From NCBI GenBank assembly GCA_005882315.1, contig VBAR01000006.1, positions 62,001 to 126,000 on the forward strand: DNA of 64,000 nucleotides. Direction: 5' to 3'. Both the position numbers and the translations under genes were made by a program. Below the pieces are notes generated by a model, which ran no database searches, was not told the origin of the DNA, and saw nothing but the letters and a program-made list of their open reading frames with translations. This stretch comes from Bacteroidota bacterium. Lineage in GTDB: Bacteria > Bacteroidota > Bacteroidia > Chitinophagales > Chitinophagaceae. Shown here in pieces: positions 9,981-18,800 of this stretch; within the stretch, counting starts at the first letter, position 1, and every line of letters starts with the position of its first letter.

Positions 9981-10064
9981 CGGAGAGAGAGGGATTCGAA
10001 CCCCCGGACCTTTTGGGTCAACGGTTTTCAAGACCGCCGCATTCGACCGCTCTGCCATCTCTCC
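9981..10064 (-). tRNA. tRNA-Ser (anticodon TGA)
   Basis: Read on the minus strand it folds as a class II tRNA: acceptor GGAGAGA/TCTCTCC with discriminator G, anticodon loop CTTGAAA giving TGA, a long variable arm, and T-loop GGTTCGAATCC. CCA is not encoded. Confidence 0.95.
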
Positions 10065-10068
10065 GGCG

Positions 10069-10098
10069 CAAAAATAGGTTTGAAGGATAAATCAGCAA
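10069..10098 (-). promoter_or_regulatory. Bacteroidota-type promoter of tRNA-Ser
   Basis: On the minus strand TTG (10098-10096) and TATTTTTG (10076-10069) are separated by 19 nt, matching TTG-N19-21-TAnnTTTG. The -7 element ends 4 nt before the mature tRNA 5' end, so the transcript would have almost no leader. Confidence 0.7.
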
Positions 10099-10144
10099 AA
10101 TCAGGGAGCTATAAATAAATTTTTTTGTTTCAGCGAATTGACAA

Positions 10145-12013
10145 GTGGTGTATTTAGCTAATTACATCCACCTAATTTTGCTGATAGTGAAGCATCTCAA
10201 GGCCCTCAATAAGTATTTCTGGAAATACCGTGTCCGTTTATCGTTCGGAATCGCATTCGTTTTTCTATCCAACTACTTTGCTGTTCTGGCGCCGCAGATC
10301 ACCCGGTTTGTTATTGATTTTGTTCAGAAAAGTCTTAATCTGCCGGGATATACTGAGCCAAAAAATCCACCGGTTTATTCCGGAATTGTGGAATGGTTTG
10401 TTGAATGGATGAAAAACATAAAGCAAACCAATGTTGTAGCCATCTGTGGTATTACTATTCTTGTTCTGGCATTGCTTCGTGGTTTCTTTTTGTTTCTCAT
10501 GCGGCAAACGATCATTGTAATGAGCCGCCACATTGAGTACGATCAGAAAAATGAAGTGTTTCAGCATTATCAGAAATTAGATACTGCTTTTTTTAAAACG
10601 CATAATACCGGCGACCTGATGAACCGTATTGCCGAAGATGTAAGCCGGGTAAGAATGTTTACCGGGCCTGCACTGATGTATCTTGTTAATCTGGTAGCGG
10701 TCATTTCACTCAGCGTTTATTTTATGTTTGAAACGAATGCAGCACTTACATGGTATGTGTTGGCGCCATTACCACTGCTGGCTATTGCTATTTATTTTGT
10801 AAATAATATTATCAACCGGCGCAGTGAAAAAAACCAATCCCTGCTTTCTGATCTTACAACGCATTCACAGGAATCTTATTCAGGTATCCGCGTTATTAAA
10901 TCATTTGTCCAGGAAAATGCAATGCTGGGTTTCTTTTCAAAAAAATCGGAAGAGTACAGGCATAATGCTATAGGGCTGGCAAAAGTGGAAGCCATTTATT
11001 TTCCTTCTATTACTTTATTGATCGGGTTAAGTATTCTTATCACCATCATGATCGGTGGTATCTATTATATTAACGGTACTCATAGCATCACTTTGGGAAC
11101 AATTGTGGAGTTTGTATTGTATGTTACTATATTGACATTTCCTGTCAGTGCAATCGGTCTTACGGCAAGTATGATACAACGGGCTGCCGCTTCTCAAAAA
11201 AGGCTGAATGAATTTTTACAAACAGAACCTGAAATTCAGAATACACAATCGCCGGTAAAATCAATTATTAAGGGAAATATTGAATTTAAAAATGTTGATT
11301 TTATTTACCCGCATACAGGTATACAGGGCTTGAAAAATTTTAACCTTACGATAAAACCTGGCGAACGTATTGCTATCATCGGAAAAACCGGAAGTGGAAA
11401 ATCGACAATTGCCCAGTTGTTACTAAGAATGTATGATTGTACAAATGGTGAAATACTGATCGAAGGAACAAATATTAAAAACTGGGATTTAAATCAATTG
11501 CGTGTACAGACAGGGTATGTGCCGCAGGATGTTTTTTTGTTCAGTGATTCTGTAAAGAATAATATCAGTTTTGGTATTGATGAAAACAATGGTGGTATAG
11601 TTGAAGCTGCAAAAAATGCCGGCGTCAACAGGGATATAGAACAGTTTGCAGAAAAATATGACACAATGGTAGGAGAGAGGGGTGTAACATTAAGCGGTGG
11701 CCAAAAGCAAAGAGTTTCTATTGCCCGGGCTTTAATTAAAAAAACTTCATTTGTAATATTTGATGATTGCCTGAGTGCGGTTGATTCAAAAACAGAAAGG
11801 GAGATCATGCAGAACCTTGATGCATCATTGGAAGAAAAAACTGTAATTATTATTACCCATCGTTTATATACACTCTTCAGTTTTGATAAAATCATAGTGC
11901 TGGATGAGGGAGAAATAACTGAACAGGGTAGCCATAACCAGTTAATGGAACTAAATGGGTACTATGCCGGCATCTATCGTCGACAACTCAGCGGTTTCGA
12001 CCCCGAAGATTGA
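10145..12013 (+). CDS. ABC exporter, fused permease and ATPase (MsbA/Mdl-like)
   Basis: Inner membrane half-transporter that exports a lipid, peptide or drug. The N-terminal ~330 residues hold about six membrane helices; the ATPase domain follows with Walker A GKTGSGKST near residue 413, signature LSGGQKQRVSIARAL near 515 and Walker B FVIFDDCLSAVD near 540. The residue after the Walker B Asp is Asp, not the usual catalytic Glu, as in the degenerate site of heterodimeric exporters, yet no second half-transporter lies next to it. The start is uncertain: GTG 10145 gives the longest frame, GTG 10187 would begin right before the basic segment KHLKALNKYFWKYR. Confidence 0.92.
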   Translation: MVYLANYIHLILLIVKHLKALNKYFWKYRVRLSFGIAFVFLSNYFAVLAPQITRFVIDFVQKSLNLPGYTEPKNPPVYSGIVEWFVEWMKNIKQTNVVAICGITILVLALLRGFFLFLMRQTIIVMSRHIEYDQKNEVFQHYQKLDTAFFKTHNTGDLMNRIAEDVSRVRMFTGPALMYLVNLVAVISLSVYFMFETNAALTWYVLAPLPLLAIAIYFVNNIINRRSEKNQSLLSDLTTHSQESYSGIRVIKSFVQENAMLGFFSKKSEEYRHNAIGLAKVEAIYFPSITLLIGLSILITIMIGGIYYINGTHSITLGTIVEFVLYVTILTFPVSAIGLTASMIQRAAASQKRLNEFLQTEPEIQNTQSPVKSIIKGNIEFKNVDFIYPHTGIQGLKNFNLTIKPGERIAIIGKTGSGKSTIAQLLLRMYDCTNGEILIEGTNIKNWDLNQLRVQTGYVPQDVFLFSDSVKNNISFGIDENNGGIVEAAKNAGVNRDIEQFAEKYDTMVGERGVTLSGGQKQRVSIARALIKKTSFVIFDDCLSAVDSKTEREIMQNLDASLEEKTVIIITHRLYTLFSFDKIIVLDEGEITEQGSHNQLMELNGYYAGIYRRQLSGFDPED

Positions 12014-12027
12014 TTTTTCAGCAAGAT

Positions 12028-12057
12028 TTGGCCGTTTCAAAAACATCAATATATTTG
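12028..12057 (+). promoter_or_regulatory. Promoter of the DUF3276 gene
   Basis: TTG at 12028-12030 and TATATTTG at 12050-12057 are separated by exactly 19 nt, a perfect match to the Bacteroidota housekeeping consensus. Predicted start near 12064 leaves a leader of about 43 nt. Confidence 0.75.
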
Positions 12058-12106
12058 TGACTTCTTTTTATAAACAACTGATTTTTAAACTGTAAAATTT
12101 TATAAA

Positions 12107-12544
12107 GTGGCTTACGAGAACAACGACAAGAAAATGGAAAGTATTTACAGCAAGCGTATCCGTGCTGGCAAAAGAAGGACTTATTTCTTTGATGTAAGGG
12201 CTACCCGTGGTAATGACTATTATCTTACTATCACCGAAAGCCGCAAACGCTTTGATGATAATGGGTATGACAGGCATAAAATATTCTTATACAAAGAAGA
12301 TTTCAATAAATTTATTAAAGCCCTCGGCGAAGCAGTTGATTATGTGAAAACTGAATTGATGCCGGATTTTGATTTCGATGCATTTAATCATGATAATCCG
12401 GAAATGGAAAGTAATGGTGAAATGACAAGTGAAACAGCTGTAGAACCAACTAATCATGTTGAAATAAAATCAGAAGCTCCCGTTGCACCAGTGGAGGATA
12501 CCAACACTAATAATACCGGTTCTGAAGAAGTAGATAAATGGTAA
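12107..12544 (+). CDS. DUF3276 / PUR-family nucleic-acid-binding protein
   Basis: The first ~85 residues (YSKRIRAGKRRTYFFDVRAT, then DYYLTITESRKRF, then HKIFLYKEDFNKFIKALGEA) match the DUF3276 family, the bacterial relatives of eukaryotic Pur-alpha that bind single-stranded DNA or RNA. This corresponds to a single PUR repeat. The remainder is an acidic, Thr/Glu/Asn-rich and probably disordered tail. The start is the GTG at 12107 (GTG GCT TAC); an ATG at 12134 is possible but would remove conserved-looking residues. A strong promoter lies upstream and a terminator directly downstream, so this is a single-gene unit. Confidence 0.92.
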   Translation: MAYENNDKKMESIYSKRIRAGKRRTYFFDVRATRGNDYYLTITESRKRFDDNGYDRHKIFLYKEDFNKFIKALGEAVDYVKTELMPDFDFDAFNHDNPEMESNGEMTSETAVEPTNHVEIKSEAPVAPVEDTNTNNTGSEEVDKW

Positions 12545-12554
12545 GTGAATTCTT

Positions 12555-12580
12555 ATCCCGTCCAAAGGCGGGATTTTTCT
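12555..12580 (+). terminator. Terminator after DUF3276 gene
   Basis: Stem ATCCCG/CGGGAT with loop TCCAAAGG, followed by TTTTTCTTTT. Confidence 0.7.
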
Positions 12581-12689
12581 TTTATATGCTTAGTAGTTCT
12601 CCCAAAAAGCCAGGATAGTAAATCGGGTATTAATACATTCTAATTCTGTTCATAGGATTATATTTTAGCAGCACAAACACCAATATCCT

Positions 12690-14813
12690 ATGCGTAAGAA
12701 TTTAACCATTCTGGGCGGATGCATCCTTCTATTCATTTCTATCATCAGCTCTAAAAAATTGCAGCCAGACCAAAAAGTTTATGCCTTTAAAGAACTCAAA
12801 GAAGGAGAAGAGGGTGAAGAACTCGAAGAGGAAAAAAAAGCTGAAGAAGCTGAGGAGGGTGAAGAAGGCTACGACGGACCGATGCAAATTGGAATGCAGG
12901 AGTTTGAAAAAACAAAAGATCCTGCATTGGGATATGTGCCTGCAGACCGGCTGATGAATGCGATTGAGTTTACCAATTATCAAAAAGAAATTTTTTCTTC
13001 TGCGAGGATGAGTACAAGCTATGCATGGACGGCCCGTGGTCCCATATATGATGTAGTTGGCCCGAGTAATGGTAACCTGAGAGCAAATAATGAATACACA
13101 TCAGGCCGGATGCGGGCCATCATGGTTGATGCTTCTGATGCAACCGGTAATACTGTTTTTGCAGCGGGTATAGCAGGTGGGTTATGGAAGACAACAAATT
13201 TTTTAACCCAACCGGCCAACTGGTCTATTGTAAGCGACAATTTTGCAAGCATTGCCATCGGATCTATCTGCCAGGATCCTACTAATCCGAATGTGATGTA
13301 TTTTTCTACTGGCGAGGCACCAAGCAATTCAGACGCTGTTTACGGAAAAGGAGTTTGGAAATCTACCAACCATGGTGTTACCTGGACACAATTAGCCTCT
13401 ACTACCAATTACTGGAGGGCTTTCAAAATAGTATGTGATGCTTCTGGTAATGTTTACATCGCATTGCGTACAACATCAGCTCCATTACCAACTCAATCAA
13501 ATGGACTTGTTCGTTCTATTGACGGCGGTACTACCTGGACCAATATCACACCTTCAGGTATGACGGCATCAAACTCTAATTGCACTGATATAGAAATAAG
13601 TTCAACCGGAAGATTTCATGCAAGCTTTGGGTATTCTACAGGCGGGGGCGGCGTAAGTAACTATCGTTATACTGATAACCCATCAACCGTTACCACAGCA
13701 ACATGGACATCACCAGCAGCAGGTCTTACAACTGCAGCCAACAGAATAGAGCTGGCAACAGTCGGAAATATTATTTATGCAGCACCGAGTAATGGCTCAA
13801 ATAATGTTGTTGATATGTATCGTTCAACAGATGGAGGCGCTAACTGGACGCAACGTAATGGTGCAAGCTTTACAACATCTTTATCAAATGGTCAGGGCTG
13901 GTATGGAATTACACTTGCCATCAATCCTAACTTTACTGATAGTGTGATCGTAGGCGGCCTTGATGCATATCTTTCTGTAGATGGCGGTACTACTATTACA
14001 AGAATGACATATTGGGCAGGAGTTACCGGGCCTTATGTTCATGCCGACCATCATTTCATGCAATGGTACAATGTAGGAACTGAAAGAAGGATAATTATTG
14101 GTTGCGATGGTGGTATTTTTCTTTCAAGAAATAATGGGTCTACATTCAGTGACAGGAACAGGAATCTTTCCTTAAAACAATTTTTTTCAATTTCATTGCA
14201 TCCGACACTCACAGACTATATGTTGGCAGGGGCGCAGGATAATGGCAGTCATAAATTGAATGGCTCCGGCCTTACTTCTTCAGTTGAAGTAACCGGTGGT
14301 GATGGCGCCTACGTACACATCGATCAGGATCAACCGCAATATCAATTTACCAGTTATGTCTACAACCAATACCGTCGCAGTACAAATGGAGGTACTTCAT
14401 GGTCGGGTATAACATTGTCTTCAACAGAAGGCTTATTTATTAACCCATTTGATTATGATGATGTATTGAATGTGATGTATTGTAGTAATGGTAATAGTGC
14501 TGCACCTACTAACGAGTTGAGAAGATGGGATAATCCACAAACTGGTTCAACAAACACAACATTAACATTAAGTGCTTTGACAAGAACTTCTAATAGTAAC
14601 CCAACAGCATTTAAAGTTTCTCCTTATACAGCAGACAGGGTTTATATAGGAAGCAGCAGAGGGGTACTTCTGCGTCTTGATAATGCCAGTTCTGTAAATG
14701 CAGGAACTGCTAATGCAAATACGACTGCTATTGGCAGTGCTTCATTTCCCGTTGGTACTATTAACTGTGTGGCAGTTGGTACAGATGATAATAATCTGCT
14801 GGGCATTTTTTAG
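12690..14813 (+). CDS. T9SS-exported beta-propeller (BNR/sortilin-like) protein, 5' part of a frame-broken gene
   Basis: Encodes a signal peptide, an acidic Glu-rich linker (residues about 30-60) ending EEGEEGYDGPM, then WTARGPIYDVVGPSNGN and a long run of BNR/sialidase-like propeller repeats (VWKSTNHGVTWTQL, RSIDGGTTWTNI, RSTDGGANWTQR). The frame ends at TAG 14811-14813, inside a T6 run at 14806-14811. The protein continues in the +1 frame to 15630; removing one T would give one ORF of 979 codons. The downstream neighbour at 15839 is a full-length paralog with the same N-terminal layout, which shows where the break lies. Function unknown; likely a secreted or surface protein, not a proven enzyme. 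Confidence 0.85.
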   Translation: MRKNLTILGGCILLFISIISSKKLQPDQKVYAFKELKEGEEGEELEEEKKAEEAEEGEEGYDGPMQIGMQEFEKTKDPALGYVPADRLMNAIEFTNYQKEIFSSARMSTSYAWTARGPIYDVVGPSNGNLRANNEYTSGRMRAIMVDASDATGNTVFAAGIAGGLWKTTNFLTQPANWSIVSDNFASIAIGSICQDPTNPNVMYFSTGEAPSNSDAVYGKGVWKSTNHGVTWTQLASTTNYWRAFKIVCDASGNVYIALRTTSAPLPTQSNGLVRSIDGGTTWTNITPSGMTASNSNCTDIEISSTGRFHASFGYSTGGGGVSNYRYTDNPSTVTTATWTSPAAGLTTAANRIELATVGNIIYAAPSNGSNNVVDMYRSTDGGANWTQRNGASFTTSLSNGQGWYGITLAINPNFTDSVIVGGLDAYLSVDGGTTITRMTYWAGVTGPYVHADHHFMQWYNVGTERRIIIGCDGGIFLSRNNGSTFSDRNRNLSLKQFFSISLHPTLTDYMLAGAQDNGSHKLNGSGLTSSVEVTGGDGAYVHIDQDQPQYQFTSYVYNQYRRSTNGGTSWSGITLSSTEGLFINPFDYDDVLNVMYCSNGNSAAPTNELRRWDNPQTGSTNTTLTLSALTRTSNSNPTAFKVSPYTADRVYIGSSRGVLLRLDNASSVNAGTANANTTAIGSASFPVGTINCVAVGTDDNNLLGIF

Positions 14814-15630
14814 CAATGGTGGCACCAGTTGGACTACATGCGATGGCAACCTGCCAGATATGCCGGTTCGATGGGCCGTGTTTGAGCCTGGAAGCAACAG
14901 TACTGTAATATTAGCAACAGAAGCCGGAGTATACACAACCGATGTTCTCAATGGAGGTTCAACAGTGTGGACGACCAATCCTGGTTTTCCAACAGTAAGA
15001 ACTGATATGCTTAAAGTGAGGACATCTGATAATACAATTGCGGCAGCTACACATGGTCGTGGAATTTTTACTGCAAATTTCAATGTCGTACTTCCGGTAC
15101 GTGATGTTCGATTGCAGGCTTCATTGGCAGGTAATGGCAAATCATTACTTAGCTGGACTGCGGAAGATGTAACCAGCGATACCAAATTTATGGTTCAGTA
15201 CAGTCCTGATGGATCAAGGTTCACAGATGTAAATGAACTTTCGTACAGTGCTAGAAGATTTGAACATTCCTTTGGTGCTGAAATGGGCTATTATCGTGTG
15301 ATCGCAACTGAAGTAGGGAGGCCGCCGGTATTTTCAAATATCGTTTCTGTAAAAAATAACAGGCCGGTGAAAGGTATTCAGCTAAACATATTACCAAATC
15401 CTGTTGTGTCCAATGCTTCATTTGAACTCACGACAAACGGGGCAGGCGGCAAATTCGAATGGCAATTGATTAATAACAATGGGCAACTGGTTCAACGTGG
15501 CACCGGCGTATTACCTGATGCCGGAAGAATTTATCAGCCAATTAATGCTGCTGTTTTACCGACAGGACGATATACCCTGCGATTAGGCATCAGCGAAAAA
15601 TTATATACTTCTCCTTTTATCAAACAGTAA
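14809..15630 (+). CDS. 3' part of the frame-broken T9SS propeller protein, with C-terminal sorting domain
   Basis: Continuation of the preceding gene in the +1 frame: SNGGTSWTTCDGNLPDMPVRW aligns with the paralog at 15839 (NDGGTNWTAIDGNLPDMPVRW). It then runs through the last propeller blades (RTDMLKVRTSDNTIAAATHGRG) and ends in a T9SS type A sorting domain (LNILPNPVVSNASFEL to LRLGISEKLYTSPFIK). Upstream of 14809 this frame is open only as a shadow of the first part, so an independent start is unlikely; an ATG at 14698 in the same frame is not supported. Compared with the paralog about ten residues are missing at the junction, so a small deletion is an alternative to a single-base insertion. 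Confidence 0.75.
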   Translation, partial: FSNGGTSWTTCDGNLPDMPVRWAVFEPGSNSTVILATEAGVYTTDVLNGGSTVWTTNPGFPTVRTDMLKVRTSDNTIAAATHGRGIFTANFNVVLPVRDVRLQASLAGNGKSLLSWTAEDVTSDTKFMVQYSPDGSRFTDVNELSYSARRFEHSFGAEMGYYRVIATEVGRPPVFSNIVSVKNNRPVKGIQLNILPNPVVSNASFELTTNGAGGKFEWQLINNNGQLVQRGTGVLPDAGRIYQPINAAVLPTGRYTLRLGISEKLYTSPFIKQ

Positions 15631-15648
15631 ATTTCGATAACCTGATAA

Positions 15649-15680
15649 AAAAAGTGCCGGTGAATCCGACACTTTTTTAT
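15649..15680 (+). terminator. Terminator after the frame-broken propeller gene
   Basis: Stem AAAAAGTG/CACTTTTT extended by inner CGG/CCG, followed by T-rich sequence. Confidence 0.75.
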
Positions 15681-15838
15681 TATATGATTGTAGACAGAGA
15701 ATTAGTCTTTTGGAAAAATCTTTTCCACAGCCTTTTTTCCACAGACGGTAAATAAATATTTCTCCGTCAAAAGGTTGTCTTCGTAACAACACGTATCTTC
15801 AGCTTTCGCTTGATGCTAAACCAAAAATTAATTAAAGC

Positions 15839-18800
15839 ATGAGAAAATTTTACCTGATTATGGTAAGTGCCGTTTTATGCGCTTACACTTTTTATTCCTG
15901 TACAACATCCCAATCAAAGGTTTTTATTGATGAAGAAGAAGAGGAAGAAGGCTATGATGGCCCAATGGAAAGAGATCAATTTGAGGCTGATCGCCTGAAA
16001 GATCCTGCTTTGGGCTATGTTCCTTACACCAGGCTTTATGATGCCATGGTTTATACCGAGCAATTAAAAAATCAATTGCCTCAGCAACGTCTTCAACAAG
16101 CATTACTCTGGCAGGAGCGGGGACCAATTTATGATAGTCTTGGCCCAAGCAATGGTAACACCCGTGCTGGTGTAAATTATACTGCAGGTCGTGTACGTGC
16201 AGTATTGGTTGATACTTTAAATGATCCTACTGGCAATACAGTGTTTGCTGGTGGTGTGGCTGGGGGTTTATGGCGTTGCACAAATTTCCTGTCTGAAATT
16301 CCAAACTGGACGGCAGTTGATGATTTTTTCAGCAATCTTGCGATTGCATTTATCTGTCAGAACCCTGCAAACCCAAGCATCATGTATTTCTGTACAGGAG
16401 AAGCTGCAAGCAATGCAGACGCTGTATTGGGTAAAGGAGTTTGGAAATCTACTGACAAAGGTCTTTCATGGACGCAACTTCCTTCTTCTGTAAATTTCAT
16501 CAGGAACTTCAGGATAGTTTGTGATAATGCAGGTAATGTTTACCTGGGATCACGAACTACTGCATCGCCTGCATCCAATTTAAATGGTCTGTCACGATCT
16601 AAAGATGGCGGTCTTACCTGGGAAAATATTACACCTACTGCTTTAGGTACTGCTACAGCTACGGCCACATGTACTGATCTTGAAATAAGTAGTACTGGTA
16701 AATTATATGCAAGTTTTGGTTATAATACTGCCGGAGGAACTGTAAGGCCTTATGTTACCAATGACCCGGTTAATGTTACTCAAGCTACAGGTTGGACATT
16801 GGGATCAAATTTTAGGATATCAAATACATTGGCCGTTAGGCTCGAGCTTGCAGCAATTGCAGATACCGTGTATGGTGTTACTACAAACACAGCACATAAT
16901 ACTGATAGCTGTTATAAATCTGTTGATGGTGGTGTAACCTGGGTAAAACAAAACACAACTATATTGCCGGCCGGTCTTGGCAGCGGACAGGGCTGGTACA
17001 ATCTTACTTTAGCGGTTAATCCAAGAAATACAAATGAACTGCTTTGTGGTGGTTTGGATGCATACCGATCAACAAACGGTGGAGCTACATGGACACGACA
17101 TACTTTCTGGGTTACTACTGCGCCTTATGTTCATGCTGATCAGCATTTCATGCAATGGTGGTATAAAGATGGCGAAAGCAGGATACTTATCGGTTGCGAC
17201 GGTGGTGTATTTCTTACTAGAGATAATGGAGTGACATGGAGAGATAAAAACCGTAACCTCGGTATCAAGCAATTTTATGCCGGTGCAATTCACCCGGCTG
17301 CAGGCTCACCTTATTTAATTGCCGGAGCGCAGGACAATGGAGTTCACCAGTTAAAATATCCGGGACTCGGGCCTTCGAATGAAGTAACTGGTGGTGATGG
17401 TTGTTATGTCTACATCAATCAACTGGATCCGAATATTCAATTTGGCAGTTATGTATTTAATCAATACCGTAGAACTACAAACGGCGGACAAACCTGGTCA
17501 AGTATTAATCCATCAACTACAGCAGGTTTATTTGTAAACCCGTTTGATTATGATGATGCACAAAACACAATGTATGCCTGCTGGACGGCGAATAATATTA
17601 TGCGCTGGCCAAATGCAAATACAGCCAATACAACAACTGTAGTTCCTGTTGCATTATTAAATGGTGGCGTAGCCGCATCGGTTAAAGTTTCTCCATATAC
17701 ACCCAATCGTGTTTTCCTGGGATCAAATGGCGGTCGTGTTTTAAGATTGGATAATGCGAATGCAACACCTACAATAACAAATATCACTGGAGCATCTTTC
17801 ACAGGAGGTACAATTAACTGTATCAACACAGGCACATCTGATAATGTTTTAGTTGCCGTGTACACAAACTTTGGTATTAATAATGTTTGGTATACAAATG
17901 ATGGTGGTACAAACTGGACAGCTATTGACGGTAACTTACCTGATATGCCTGTTCGTTGGGCATTATTTGAACCAGGTCGTGACGACAGGTTAATACTTGC
18001 AACAGAAGCAGGGATCTATTCAACTGATCTGGTAAATGGAGCAAGCACGGTTTGGATGCCGAATACAACTTTCCCAACTGTACGTACCGATATGATCAGA
18101 ATGCGTACCAGTGACAGCACTATTGTTGCTGCTACACATGGCCGGGGATTATTTACTGCTAAAATTCCTGCAGTGGTTCTTCCTTATGTAAGCTTTGTTC
18201 AATCATCATCAGTGGTTGCAGAGCAAACAGTTTCTACAACAGGTTGTCGTTCTTATAACGATTATAAGATCGGAATTGGTTTAGTGAATCCTGCGAGTGG
18301 TGATGCAACAGTAAATATTAATGTAAACGGAGGATCTGCGCTTAGAGTAACTGACTATGACTTTACAACTAATGGAAATTTTGCGGCACCATCGAACCAG
18401 CTAAGTTTTACCAGCGGAGCTACCGGTGTAAAATTTATTACACTTCGCATTTATGATGATGCTGAGGTTGAAAATCCTGAGAACTTTACATTCGGATTTA
18501 CAGTATCCGGTACTACAAATGCAGTTCCGGGTTTAATAACCAGTCACCAGGTAACAATTGCAGATAATGACAGGTTCCCGATTCCATTTGTAACCAACGG
18601 GCAATTTACAATCGGAACTTATAATACAGATCTTAGCTCTTTGTCAACTCCATTTGATGGAACAAAACTGAAGCACCGGATTCAATTGCTATATACTGCT
18701 GCAGAATTGAGAGCTGCGGGTATTACAACAAAAGCCACCTTAAGTGCAATGCGTGTAAGAGTAAAAACTAAAAACTCAACACAGCCATTTAAAGGGCTTA

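Noticed and set aside
14698-14808. Independent start for the 3' part of the broken propeller gene
   Set aside because: Upstream of 14809 the +1 frame is only a shadow of the first part, and the homology to the paralog begins at the junction.
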